Shown here piece after piece: positions 1 to 12,756 of a stretch of DNA of 64,000 nt. Within the stretch, counting starts at the first letter, position 1, and the number at the start of each line of letters is the position of its first letter. The DNA is taken from positions 16,221,267 to 16,285,266 of the forward strand of contig OZ059898.1 in assembly GCA_964057225.1 (NCBI GenBank), written 5' to 3'. A program made the translations under genes and the position numbers. This DNA comes from Auanema rhodensis (lineage: Eukaryota > Nematoda > Chromadorea > Rhabditida > Rhabditidae). Below the pieces are notes generated by a model. It worked only from the letters and a program-made list of their open reading frames with translations. It did no database searches and was not told the DNA's origin.

Positions 1-507
1 TTATTTGGAATAGGTACACACTGTGTTGCTATGACATCAACAGTATGTTTATTAAATTATAAATAAATTTATTTATAATTAAAATAAATAAATAATTTCT
101 AGGTTTGGAACCCGCTATTGTATGCTATGTTGAACTTACAACTTCGGGCTGCTTTTATGGATTTAATGCCTTGTTGGCTTCGTAGAAAATGGAATCTTGA
201 CAAGACAACATCTACACGACTGTTGACTGAAAACACAAGAATGCCACAGACTAAGTATGGAACGACAACTGTTCGAAACAATGACACACAGGTATACGGT
301 ATCTATAGCACGTGCAAGCTGTATTCGGTCTTTCTCTACAGTTTTCTCTCTCCCTCTTCCTCTCTCGTGTTCTTTCTCTTCTTTTACCTCTTCTTTTTCT
401 TCTTCTTCTTCCTCTTCTTCCTCTTCTTCCTCTTCTTCTACTACTACTACTTCTTCTACGTTACTTTTTTTTTGTATCTCACGTTCAGTATCACTTGTTG
501 CTTCTTT

Positions 508-540
<33 letters not shown>

Positions 541-1985
541 AATCTCTCTTTATCTCTCATCTCTCTCTTTCTCTTTATATATTTTTTTGCTTATTTATTT
601 TTAAAAATTGTTTCTAAGCCTGTAACTTCTTAAGCTCTTATTAGACAACCACATCACTCATTCGATGCTCGAGATGATATATGTAAGTTAGACTAATTAG
701 TGGAATTTCCATAGTGGTTTTGTTTGTTGATCGTTCTTCATTCATTATTTTCTTTGCACCTAGTGTCATAAACTTGTTGTAATTTCTATCCACGAAATAG
801 TCTTTCTTCCAGGTGTTTCTCTTATTTTTCCATCTTCTCTTACCTCCAATATTTCAATTATCAGCACATTCCGTTCATTTTCCTTTTAGAACACTAATTT
901 TTAGTATTGTAATATAAAAGATTTGGAATAGTAATCCATAATCTTTGTGGCATGTTTAATCGTATTCAACGATTTTCGTAACGTACTTTTTTCGATTTAT
1001 TGCCTATATTTACCACATGAATCATATGGATTTTTCAAATTAAGATGCTATTCTCAAGCTATTTTGCTGTTGTGTTAGTCTTTCATAGTTTTTGCTATCA
1101 GCTGTTGTCGATATGCTTTTCATCATGACACAGAGCTGGATCGAACAGACAGTTCTAGCGGCTAAAAAGTATACTCACATCATATATCTGAAGCGAAAGC
1201 AATACTTCTTTTATTTAATTTTTTAAATTTTAAATTTGATTGTGATTTTGTATTTCAATTTTAATTGAAACAGTTTTTAATAGCTTATTTTCAACAGGAT
1301 TTTCATGGACAAGTGTTGTCAAACATATTAACATCTAATTGTACAGAGATAAATGTGTCCCGAGTTGACCGTATTGTGCACGTGCATGGTTCCGTATTGT
1401 CTGTTTTGTCAATATTTCACCGTTTTTCGAGACACTTTTTTTAATTTTTATTTTCAATTTCGTCAAGTCGCTTTCTGTATTAGCTATTTGAAAATGTTTA
1501 GCTTTTTTTGCTTCTGTAACTTTGAAACCTAATTTCTTTCCAATTCAAAAAAGAAAAAAAAACAAATCCTACTGTAGCTTGTAGAATCATTTTATTACTT
1601 TTTCTCATTTTCATTATATTTTCAGATGCTCAAAACGATTAATAAGCGGACAACTGAACCATCAGCAATCGTTGTTGTAGATGGGATTTCACGAGATTCA
1701 CGTAGTGGTACTAGCAATAGTATTCGGCGTGAATCAAGAAAAGCATCTGTAATGCGGGTCTTAGTTCAACGGGTTCATAAGCATGATGATCAGCAACAAC
1801 TCATCTCATCAGATAATTCATCAAATGGAACTGGATGCTCAGTTAATAGTCCTGATTCTCCAAATATCGATCTAGATGCCGTTCGCCGTAAAAGTACAAC
1901 CGGTGTTGTAATGGTAATTCGTCAATCAGTTGAGTTTCCAGCGGTTTGTCCAGTTAATACAATGGTCCGAAATAGTTCTTTCTGA
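1..1985 (+). CDS. Class A (rhodopsin-like) GPCR, C-terminal part only
   Basis: Partial gene; the 5' end lies left of the window. Exons seen: 1-42, 103-291 and 1626-1985, all joining in phase 0, stop at 1983-1985. Exons 1 and 2 together encode the end of transmembrane helix 7 with the NPxxY-type motif (WNPLLYAMLN), followed by a basic helix-8-like segment. The last exon gives a long hydrophilic tail of about 119 residues rich in Ser, Thr and Arg, with many possible phosphorylation sites. Helix 7 resembles neuropeptide-type receptors, but this is inference from a few residues and the ligand cannot be named. The third intron (292-1625) is long and holds a TC/TTC low-complexity tract. A small alternative 3' exon in this intron (around 652-690) was considered but its phase does not fit. 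Confidence 0.75.
330..575. repeat. Pyrimidine-rich low-complexity tract (TC/TTC)n in GPCR intron
   Basis: Nearly pure T/C on the plus strand, with TTC/TCT triplets and then (TC)n. It generates long Phe/Leu/Ser-rich open frames that are not genes. Confidence 0.9.
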
Positions 1986-2317
1986 GAAAGTTTATATAAA
2001 TTTAATGTTTTTCATATCTTTCTCTTCATATTTGTAAATTATTTTGAAGTTTTTTTGTCTGTTTCTTTAAATATATCTGTATCTATATATCTATTTATCT
2101 ATCTAACTATATATATATCTAACTATATATATAGTTGAATATTATATTTCTAATTGATTTATCTAGTAACGGTTTCAGACGGGTATAAATGTTCTTCCAA
2201 GACAATTTTTTTTGTTTATTCATATGTACTTGTATTAACAATTTTTTTTAAAATAAAGTTTTATAAGAATATTTATATTTATGAATTAAACATTAAATGT
2301 ATTTCTTTTTTTTTAAA

Positions 2318-4218
2318 TTATGCTGTTTTCCATTTCAAATATTCTTCTGTTTCTCGATTACCTTCAACTAATAGAAATCGCCATTTGAAAAATTGAACAA
2401 CTCGTCCCACATTAAATTGATTTTCACTATAAATTATAGAAAAAATAAAACAAATTAATTATATTTTAATAATTACCTATATGTTGAAGCATCAACATTT
2501 AAAAGAAATGTTCTTTCTTCACTCCATTTATATTTTTTTCCAGCTTCCACAATATTTACTCGACGAGTATTAATATTATATGTTAATAGAAAATCAATTC
2601 CATAAAACATTGATGGTGGATCAATCTATAATTATTTTTTTCTTTTATAATAATTATTATAATTATAAATAATTATAATAATTACCATTTTAGTAAAGAA
2701 ATGTAATGTATCAATATGTTTCATAATAGGAATTGGTGGTGGTCCTTCATTTAATATCTAAAATAACATTATTTTTAAAATTTTAAAATTCTTTTTTTCA
2801 ATTAATGACATCGTTCGAAGCATTACGGAAGTCAATTTCTCCAAATTGTTGTCTCATAAAATTTCTTGTTTCTTCTCCTACACATTCAAAGATGAACATT
2901 GGACGGCAAAATACATCAATCCATACACCTGGTCGAAAGTCATGATTACGATAGAATTTCTTTGTTGATATTCCTATAATGGAAGTTTTAAATAAATAAA
3001 TAAATAATTGAATTGAATAACCAATTGAAGGTTTTGGCAATAAAATTCGTTTTAGAAAGAGTTGTCCTTCAAATTCTTTTGTTTCTTCAGTTAAAGATAT
3101 TGTATTATCGATGGTAAATACAGTTAAACGAAAAATTCGTTTTAGACGAAGTGAATTGAAATCGTTAGAAGTATCTAGCCAACAACATCGAAAAGCCATC
3201 ACCTTAGGACAAGGAATGAAATCTGTCTGCAATTAAATGAAAATTTCTGAAATATCCTTTAAGAGCAATTAAAACCATTGGCTCAATGGGAGGAGAAACT
3301 CGACGAGATACTTTACGACGAACCAACCATGGATCCTCAGGAATATGTTCTGAATCATTAAGCTTGATTCCATTCTCCATCAAGAAATTCTTGAGAAAAT
3401 AATTTTAGAAAGTAAAAAGAAAAAGCTTACTTTAGTAAATTGATTGCAATCTGTAATTCGATATTTTTTGCCGAATAATTCAACATCTTGTCCGATGTTT
3501 AAATCTTTCCAAGACGTATAAGGTCCACCAACTCTATTTGAAAGGGGAACCTTTTGATGCCAAAATATTCTTCCCTTTAAAAAATAAAAAATAAATAAAA
3601 ATAAAAAATATTAAAACCTGGAAAAAGCCACTATTTTCTACTTTGGGTTCTTGAAGGGAAAAAGTATTATCAGATAAATGATAAAATAATTTAAAAGCTC
3701 TAAATTATATATTATATTCTTTAAAATCTTTCAAATGTAACCTTAAATGATGAATATGTTGATCATTTCCTTCTTCTTCACAATAACAATCAAAGATTAA
3801 TTGATCACATTCATTGTTAGCTTGAAGTAATAATTCTCCTTTACTGAAATATCATATATTAAACAGATTTTAAGTAGAAAATATACTTTTTCTCATAAGA
3901 AAGTGCATGTTGAATAGGATAACGTTGATTATCATTATCAACATCATCATCAACTCCTTTAACAAACATTTCTCCATCTTTATAATAAAGTTTTTGAGCA
4001 CGATTAGTCTAAAATACAAAGTTTTTTATTATATTTACATAGATGTAACTATATCAATTTATATTAAATATATTAATAAGTATTAATAAGGGTTTTTCAA
4101 ATATATTATCTAAATTATTTAATTTTAAAATTCAATTGTTTACCCGATTATGCATTCCAAACTGCTCCAATAATTCAGTAGTTGCAACATCTTGAATATA
4201 TTCACTCGAGTAAGACAT
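2318..4218 (-). CDS. efhc-1-like: EFHC1/EFHC2-like protein with three DM10 domains
   Basis: Eleven exons, minus strand, high to low: 4218-4144, 4008-3887, 3843-3742, 3699-3618, 3574-3431, 3389-3276, 3226-3022, 2973-2810, 2757-2686, 2625-2477, 2426-2318. All phases agree and give 445 residues. The ATG follows a splice acceptor (AG then one base), suggesting trans-splicing. Three DM10 modules are visible at about residues 80-178, 225-330 and 345-443. Recognisable pieces are GRIFWHQKVP, SWKDLNIGQDVELFGKKYRI, YRNHDFRPGVWIDVF and FNVGRVVQFFKWRFLL. Vertebrate EFHC proteins are microtubule inner proteins of ciliary doublets and carry a C-terminal EF-hand. Here the frame stops right after the third DM10, so no EF-hand is encoded. 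The exon 8 donor (GTCATT) is weak and least certain. The gene is divergent from the TRPV gene. Confidence 0.88.
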
Positions 4219-5260
4219 CCTATTACAAAATATTTAATTAAAACATATTTTTCATCAAAAATAATGAAATGTTAGTCTTTCAATGAAAAGAAAATCTTAA
4301 TATTACCAACTTGTGAGCCTATTGAGCTGGATATAAACTAGTCTAAGCTCCGGAAGATGTCGGAAGGCGGTAGTTTAGTCAGAAGAAAACCCAAAATATA
4401 CATGTATCTACTAAGAATTTCTTATATTAATATTGAAAATAAAGTAATAGTCACATGTGTATATAACCATATATATAGCATTTGATCTGAATCTAAAAGT
4501 ATTTTAGATCTATTTGAACTTTAACTTGTTATATTAAATAATAATAAAAATAGTATATTATATTAATAATACATAATTTTATAATTAAATCTTTTATTTT
4601 ATTTTAAAATAAATAATTAATAAAAATAAAAATAAGAAAATATTATTAAAATTTGAAATTAAAGAATAAATAATTTATATGAAATAGTTAATAAATAAAA
4701 AATCATTTTATTTACAAGATATTTTTAAATATATTAAATGAAAATTATATTATTAAAAAGAAATTATAAAATATTAAATTAAATTATAAATAAAAAGTAT
4801 TTTAATATTATTTATGGATATACATATTCGTTAAATCTCAGATTCATATAAGGTATAGAAAATTATTTATTTAATATTTAAGAAGAATAATTAAGCAAAA
4901 TCAAAATAAAAAATAAATAAATTATAAAAACTTCAAATATTAATTCGTTTGTCATCTATTGAAACCTTTTAACATTACAAATAGTATATACATATGTATG
5001 TTTGTAATGTATATACATATGTATACATATACATGTAGTTACTTCAAGTTTTGAAGAAAAAAAACTTGAAAAAGTGAAAAATATTTTATCTTTCTTTTCA
5101 TTTTTCTATAATATTCAAACCCCTTGCTTTTCGTAGTATAAACTGTTTCATGAAAGTCAAGGAAGTTCAATTTTCTGAGTGATTAGCCTTGAGAAGTTCG
5201 GTGAAGTGTGAGTACATAAAGCAGTTGTAACTTGACTTTTCTTCAGATATCCAAATCTAA
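4219..5260. promoter_or_regulatory. Divergent intergenic region between EFHC-like and TRPV genes
   Basis: About 1 kb with no plausible exon; mostly A/T-rich, with a small patch of higher GC at 4310-4390 and a tandem TATACATATGTA-like stretch at 4985-5035. Because the two flanking genes start on opposite sides, this must contain both promoters. A palindrome GTTTCATGAAAG lies at 5145-5156, about 105 bases before the TRPV ATG; it loosely resembles an RFX/DAF-19 X-box with a shortened half-site. Confidence 0.5.
5237..5246 (+). promoter_or_regulatory. Probable spliced-leader trans-splice acceptor of the TRPV gene
   Basis: A pyrimidine-rich CTTTTCTTCAG-type acceptor without an upstream coding exon lies 14 bases before the ATG at 5261. 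This is the usual position of a nematode SL acceptor. Confidence 0.5.
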
Positions 5261-8200
5261 ATGGGTAATACTTCTTCAACTGTTACAGCTGGAATAAAAG
5301 ATCAGGTATATTTGAAATATTATTGTTTTAATTTAATAATTTGATTATTATAGGTTAATAGTCATAGTAATGCTGTATATCAATTAGCTGATGTAACCGG
5401 AAATGGAGTTTTAGCAGAACTTGCAAGAGAAGCTATTCGATCTGGTAATTCAGATCAATTAGATCAAATGATTAGAGAAGTATTCTTTTTAAATTTAACA
5501 GATAAATAATTTTTATTTTGTTATTCAGAGAGTTGGACCTTTATTATATAATGATGGTGAAGGTGATATGATACCAATCAATGATATTATAAGTTTTCGA
5601 CATAAAGAACGAACAGGTAGTATCTTATATCTCAGGAAATATATCAAAATAGTTAATTTTAAGGAAATTCCTTCACTCATCTTCATTCATGGGAAAGAAA
5701 ATTTGTTTGTTGGGATCTTCATTCAAGAGGAAGTGTAGGGGAAACACTTCTTCATACATGCTTCTTATCAGGTTACATGAGAAATATAATATATGAGAAA
5801 AATCAAAAAATTATTATTAAAGGTTTACCAAAACATATGAAATTCTTAGCAGAAAGATTACTTCATATATATCCTAAAATTATAAATGATTTCTACATTA
5901 ATGATGAATATTATGGTAATATTTAACTATATACATATAAATAATTAATATATTAGGAGAAACTGTATTACATATGGCTGTTGTTTCTGAAGATCCTGAA
6001 ATTCTTCGATTTGTTTTAAACTGTGGAGCTGATGTAAATGCTCGATGTACTGGTAACTTTTTCACTTGTGATGATCAAAGAAGCTCCAGAACTGATATAG
6101 CTGATGTTGAGCATGTATCAATTACAAGAAATACAACTTATTCTGGGTATAAAATCAAAATCAATCAATAATAATAATAATAATTGTATTATTTAGTCAT
6201 TTATATTGGGGAGAATATCCATTATCATTTAGTGCTTGTCTATCACATATGGAATGCTTTAGGATGATCATGGCTAAAGGTGCAGATCCTAATGCAATGG
6301 ATTCTAATGGAAATACTGTTCTTCATATTTGCACTATTCATGAAAATTGGGTACTTTATCCTAAAAACTTATGTTTTCATAAAATGTCCTATTTCAAGGA
6401 AATGTTTAAGATGGCTTTAAGTCTTGGAGCTGATATTCATATTCAAAATAGACAAAACCTTACCCCGTGTACTTTAGCAGCATTTTTAGCTAAAAAGAAT
6501 GTAATAAAAAATATTTAATTCATTTCATAATAAATATTAAATATATTTAAAGATGTTTGAGAAGATTGTTGAAGAAGAAAGAATGGTTTACTGGACTTAT
6601 GGCGGAGTACAATCAGCTGCTTATCCATTGGAGCATTTAGATTCCATTGAACCTTCAACTGGAAACGTAATGCTTTTTCCGTTTCGAAATGTTCAGTTTG
6701 AGAGTTTTATATTAATTTCAGATTAACAGAAATTCTGCTCTAGCTCTTATAGTTTATGGAAAGAAATCAGAACATTTAAAGTTATTACCAAATCTTTTAG
6801 AGAAACTTGTACAAAGAAAATGGGCTACATATGGTAGACGAATGTCTGTTTCAAAGATAATAAGTTGCAACACACATTAAATTCATATTTCAGGCTTTTT
6901 GCTCAATTATTTGTATTTATTCTGTATTTCCTATGCACTTTAACCTGCTATATGTTGAGACCAACACCATTTGAACGACAAAAACCTGAAAATACTTTGA
7001 TCTGTATATCTCGACTTAATCAATTTTCTAATTTAAGATTTAAAATGATTGTAAATCTTATATCTATTTATTTATGTTAACATTTTATATTTTAGTTATA
7101 TCATATTCTAAATATATGTACAGTAATTGGAGCATCATTATATTTATTTCAAATGAATAAGCATTTACGTAATGTTGGAAGAAATATGTATTTTCTAAGT
7201 TTAGTAAGTTATTTTTTAATTTTTAAAATAATTAAAATGTTATTATCATTTAGTCTGGATTTCCAGCTAAGACTATTTTCTTAATTTCTTGTCTTTTACT
7301 AGTTACAAGTTTTATAATGAGGGTATTTTGTTTTGATGAAATGGAAGATATTGTTATGTCAATTACAATTCTATTAACGGCTGTTAAGTTTTTATTTTTT
7401 GCTAGGTAATACTTCATTCGAATTTAAAAATTTTTTAATTTTAATTAAGAGGATTTAAATCAGTTGGTCCATTTGTCTTAATGCTTTATAAAATTATTAT
7501 AAGAGATTTGATGAGATTTTTTCTAATTTATCTCGTTATCGTCGTGGGTTTTTCACAAGGTTTTTTAGAATAATTTTTCTTTACATATACATTTTATTTT
7601 TAAGCTTTTTATATAATATTTCTTGGATATAAAAAGTTATATACCGGAAATATTAGAGATCGAAATATAATGGGAAATATAGCTGAATCATATGTTCGAA
7701 TGTTCATCATGAGTTTAACGGAATTTTCCGTATTCTTTCAACAACTGGAAGAATGTGAACATACTATGATTGGCAAAGTTTTAATATTTTATTCATTATA
7801 TTAATAAAAAAAACTTAATTTCAGATAACATTTGTGATTTATATGTTATTAGTAACACTTTTATTAATTAATATGTTAATTGCTATGATGACAAATACAT
7901 ATATTGAAGTAAATTAAAAGAAAATATAAAAAATATCTGTAATTCTTCATTAAGGTATCCGGAAATTCATTGGAATTTCTACGTCAGTGGGCTGCAATCA
8001 TCATGATGATGGAGCAAAGCTTTGACCCTACTCAAAGATTACGATATCAACGTGATTATAGCATTATAATGGAAGATGGAAAACATCTAGCATTGCTAAT
8101 TAAAACCAAATTAAAGGTATTTGCCTTTCTTTTATTAAAAATAAATTATTATTCAGTATTCGAGCATAGATTGAAATATTAGAAATTAGTATTCAAGAAA

Positions 8201-8723
8201 AAAAATATTTGATAAATTGATTTTAATATTAATTGAAAAATATATTTTATTTATCACAAAGATTATTTCATATATATATATTCTTTTGAGATTTTGCAAT
8301 CAACAAGAAATTTACAGTTTTGCACATATTTTCTTCATTTATTGAAGATATTATGATAGATTTGTAGAGAAATAGAGAAATGAAATTTTCGAAATAGAAT
8401 TATCTTAATCATACTCGTACTCCAACAAAACTTTTTATTCTAACTATTCTTAACTATATATGCAACTATACAAATAATTATATATATATATATATATATA
8501 TTCATTAATTTATATTATCATCTTCTTTTTCTTTTAGGAAGAAGAATACGCAGAGTTGATGCAGCATGCAGCTTCTGCTCGACAACGGTTCCGAGAAGAA
8601 CGACGTCGAATGGCACGTCACCCAAATGTTCATCGTCTGAATACAGATGGAGGCAATTATTTTCGCCCAAAAAAGATCGTCAACAACCAAAAAAAGCTTT
8701 CGAATAACCTGGATACTATCTAG
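5261..8723 (+). CDS. ocr-like: TRPV-family cation channel, OCR-like
   Basis: Eighteen exons: 5261-5305, 5354-5479, 5529-5616, 5664-5771, 5823-5915, 5957-6146, 6197-6350, 6399-6500, 6553-6666, 6722-6843, 6894-7050, 7096-7203, 7254-7405, 7450-7559, 7605-7777, 7825-7908, 7955-8116, 8538-8723; phases agree and give 757 residues. The N-terminus MGNTSS fits an N-myristoylation signal. Ankyrin repeats occupy about residues 60-330 ([27 protein letters not shown]). Six membrane helices follow from about residue 382; the last (about 617-638) ends [14 protein letters not shown], typical of TRPV S6. A basic, Arg-rich tail closes the protein. In nematodes OCR subunits pair with OSM-9 in sensory cilia for chemo-, osmo- and nociception; that role here is inferred. 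The pore region lacks an obvious GxGD/E filter. The gap between exons 7 and 8 is a 48-base in-frame intron that could be retained. Confidence 0.92.
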
Positions 8724-8904
8724 CTAATTAAGCAATGAAATGAAGGTCTCAGTTCTCTTTTTCTTCAGAATAGCAAGCACTCAGTCAGATAGAATCTACT
8801 AGTCAGCATTGTCCGTGTAAATGCATCTATATATAAATATAAATGTATATATATACATAAAATCTAAATACTAACATTCATTATAAAATTTAAAAAAACA
8901 TCAA

Positions 8905-8910
8905 AATAAA
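8905..8910 (+). terminator. Poly(A) signal of TRPV gene
   Basis: AATAAA about 180 bases after the stop codon, one of two overlapping copies. Confidence 0.5.
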
Positions 8911-9901
8911 ATAAAACATTCTGTTTTCTTTTTCAAAATAATTTCATTATTTCAATTAAAATTAAATAAATCTTTTTTTTTATTTCAATTCTAAATCATT
9001 ACTTAATTGTTCAGTTTTTCTATTCTTTTTCTTGTTGTTTTTTTTTTTCAAAAATTTGAAATTGTGATCTCTATATCTCTTCTTATGGCTTCTCTTTTTT
9101 TTCTATTTTACAACCATTTTATCTGTTCTCAAAATTATATATTATTGAAGCAAATATATCATTACATTTTCATTGTACTTATCAAATTATTTAAACAATG
9201 AAAATATTAATTAAAACTATTTATATACTATATTATATTTGTATTTATACATACATTTAATACTTATTTACTCATTTATTTTATTTTTCGTTTTATTTAG
9301 TTTTTACTATACTATATTCTAATTTCAAATATCACTTTTACACGTGACAGCGTCAGTTTTCAAGTTATTATATGATTTGAATTTATGTTGAACGGTTGCC
9401 TCCTCTTTCTCTTCATCATCATCATCATCATGCCACTTCATTTCATATTTTTGATTGCAATTACTTTCATTTTCTGTTTCTCTTTTATAAACGTAATATT
9501 ATTTAATTTTCTTCTTATTCATAACTCTAATATACCCATATCATCTTTTGATTATTTTCAATTTAAACTATTTCCCATTGTCCATTTGTGAACAATTTTG
9601 TTTCAAATCTTTTGGATGAAGTTTGAGTAAATTATATAATTCTATTCAATTAATCCAATAGTTTAAGTTGTTATTTTATTGTCCATTTACAATCACAACG
9701 ATTATGAACAGAGATCGCACAATAAAAATAATGCTGCTATCTTTTTAATAGAGCAAAATCTAATGGTATAGTACCCATTCTCAGTTTTAAATATAACAAT
9801 TTGAGTATGAGAGTAAAATTCTGAGCATAAAAAAGTGAAAAAGAAGAGAAGATGATAGAGATGTTGAAGATGTGGTTTGTGTTGTGATGAGGAAAATGGA
9901 T

Positions 9902-9910
9902 GGAGAGAAA

Positions 9911-9990
<80 letters not shown>

Positions 9991-9996
9991 AAGAAG
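9902..9996. repeat. (GA)n microsatellite
   Basis: Nearly perfect GA dinucleotide run; on the minus strand it produces a poly-Ser/Leu open frame that is an artefact. Confidence 0.97.
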
Positions 9997-11904
9997 AGAT
10001 AGGACGATGAAGTAAAAGGAAAACTATAGAAACGAGGAAGAAATAATGAAAGATAAGTATGCCTCATTATAGTTAACTGGTAAGAAGATTCTGATAGACA
10101 TACGATCAGCTGTCAATATTTTCAAGTCAAATACACACGCAGCTATCGTTCTTGTCGTTGTTAGCTTCGATTACTTCCGTTCGTATCATTTAATATTAAA
10201 AGAAATAAAAAAATAAAGTATAGTTCAACATTCAATCATATATACATATACTTTACTGAAAAGGATATACATATTTCAATATATGGAAATACAAATTTTC
10301 ATTGAATTCTATTTTCATTTTTCAATCAAAACGTTTTTAACGTACACACTTCGTGCTTATTTGCAATTGTAAAAATGTATCGAAGAGAAGCTAAAACCCA
10401 ATTTTTTTAAAAGTTTTAGCCTGATAGATTTCAAATAAAGAACGTATATGGTTAATGCTCGAAGGAAATATTATTAGAATGTGTGCATATTTGTGGAATT
10501 CATCTAGAGCCAGATGTGAAAAATATAAATCTGAAAACTGGAACAATAAATATTCAGACTTCACACATGATATCGTCTTTCTTGTTCTTCACTTCTTCCT
10601 CCTCATTCTTTTTTTCTTTTCCTCTTTATTACCTTTTTTGTGATATTTTAAAATTTAAATATAGAACTATTATAAAATAATTGATCATTGAAGAATTGCT
10701 ATTCATATACATGTAATATGCACTTCTCGTTCCTCATTTTCAAGCGGAAAATATGTTCAGAACTTTATGACATATTCAAACATTTCTTCATATAAACTTG
10801 ATGAACCTTTAATACAAATTTAGCTGGTTTCAAAGTATTTTGTGATAAAAGTTCAAATCAAAGCTATTAAAAGCATAATATTTATAAACTTTAATGATAT
10901 ATTAACACAACACTTAAATATGAAATAACTTATCTTTTTTTTTCTTTTTCTTTTTTTTTTAAATTTATTAATGTTTTCTAAAGTAATTTTAAAGAGAAAC
11001 CCAGCTTTTCAACTTCTATTTATACGTCTCTAAAATGTCATTCATTTAGTCTGGGTTATAAAATGCTTATTTACAAAATATTTGGACTCAAGAGCCAAAT
11101 ATTACTCAATGACTAGTTATATATCAAATATTATATTTCTTTCTTTAAGTAATTTCTTTTGGATCCTCTTTTCCTTTTATTCAATCTCGTTTTTCTTTTT
11201 TCTTTTATTAAAAAAGGGATCCGTAAATGACTAATTAAAATTTTTGATCTTTGCTATAGACTAGACAAGAATATCAAAAAGCAGGAAAGGAAAGATTCTA
11301 AAATTTTATTGAAAAAAAAAATTTATATACAAATTATACATATTGATTGATTCAATTAATTATTTTGAAAAGATTTTAGATTTCCTCCAGTTTGCCTGCA
11401 CTTATAAGCATATACTACATACTACACGCATACATGTGTATTCTTCAGAAATTTCTAAATAAGGAGGCAAAAGGGAAAAAACGAAATATTGCATTTCGAT
11501 TTGGATGTTTAGTATTTTGTCACTAATTTCATTCTTTACATCATTTCTTCAAATTTCTTTTGTGAATATTAACTCAACTATATATTTTCTTTTTTTTTGT
11601 TAAAGAAGAAGAAATAATTGAAAGAAAATGAGGAATAGTACTGAGTATTAATCCAAAAATATTTCATAAATGTTATCAATGATGGATGAAAATTAATTTC
11701 CTTTGTATCATTATTCTTTATAGTTTATAATAGGTTAATATTCTGTGCTGAAAAGATTGCAAGGACGCCGTCATTCTTCTACGAGAGTCATAAAATGAAT
11801 AAAGCTTCACAAAAAAACAAAAAAAAATAAAAAACCGAGAAAATATTGCTGAAAACACGCAGACAACTCATGTGTGTCTATACAAATCTTCAACGAACAT
11901 AGGA

Positions 11905-12257
11905 AGCATCTTCTGTCTCTCTCTCACTTCATTCAATCTTTCATTCTATCTATCTCGCTTATTTCAATCTTTCCCTCTATATCATTCCTCCTTTTACTCT
12001 AGTTTTTTTGTTTTCTCCTTCTCTCTATCTCAATATTTCCCTTCCATTCTCTCTTCCTTTTCTCGCTTTTTATCTCTACTGGTGTATGAGGATTCCTAAC
12101 TAACTGAATGGATCTGAATCCCCTGTCAACCACACATCCGGCCGTCCTCAACTTGCCATACAGAGTCTCTCCTGTTCTATCTCTCCCGTTCTTCCTCTTT
12201 CTCTCTCTTACTTTTCTTTCTCCCTCTCTCAACATCTATTCAATCGCCCCCCCCCCC
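11905..12257. repeat. TC-rich tract ending in a C-run
   Basis: Long stretch dominated by CTCTCTC and TTTCTC words, ending in an uninterrupted run of about 11 C at about 12246-12257. A short mixed-sequence island (12090-12165) interrupts it. Confidence 0.85.
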
Positions 12258-12756
12258 ACTTCATCGATGAGCATTTGCAGTCATCGGAATCAGATTTGAA
12301 ACACTTCATAACGCCTAGTCAATGTGTAGCATGTATCTGATTTCAATATCAAATTAATTTTTAGAATCTCTCCTATCATACCCAAGCTTTTACATTATCT
12401 TGCCAAATCATTATCCAGTTTTTACAGAGTTCCTTTTCTTATCAAAGTACAGTTTTTTAGTCAAAAATACTCGATCTGTCGTTTGCCTAATCTATTATTT
12501 CACTTACTTCATTTTCTAAATTTTATCGTCGTTCTTCACATAATTTTCTAGGATGTGGTGCATACTTCTCATTTTTCTTTTTGGCTTTTCTTCTTCTTCG
12601 TCTTCTTTTTCTTCTTTAACATTCATTTATTTTCTATCTTCCTTTTCCTTGTTTCTCATCATCTGGAACTGATTTTGTCGTAATATTGAATTCTGCTCTT
12701 GCAGTCTCGAGACAGACTCATACAAATGATTTTAACCGATTAAGTTTTTCTCAAAC

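Noticed and set aside
118-633. Long plus-strand open frames rich in Phe/Ser/Leu
   Set aside because: Only the first part (103-291) is a real GPCR exon; the rest is translation of the TC repeat in the intron.
2154-2396. 80-codon plus-strand frame
   Set aside because: AT-rich and overlaps the well-supported EFHC exon on the other strand.
9702-10067. 121-codon minus-strand frame
   Set aside because: Caused by the (GA)n repeat; no splice sites or family.
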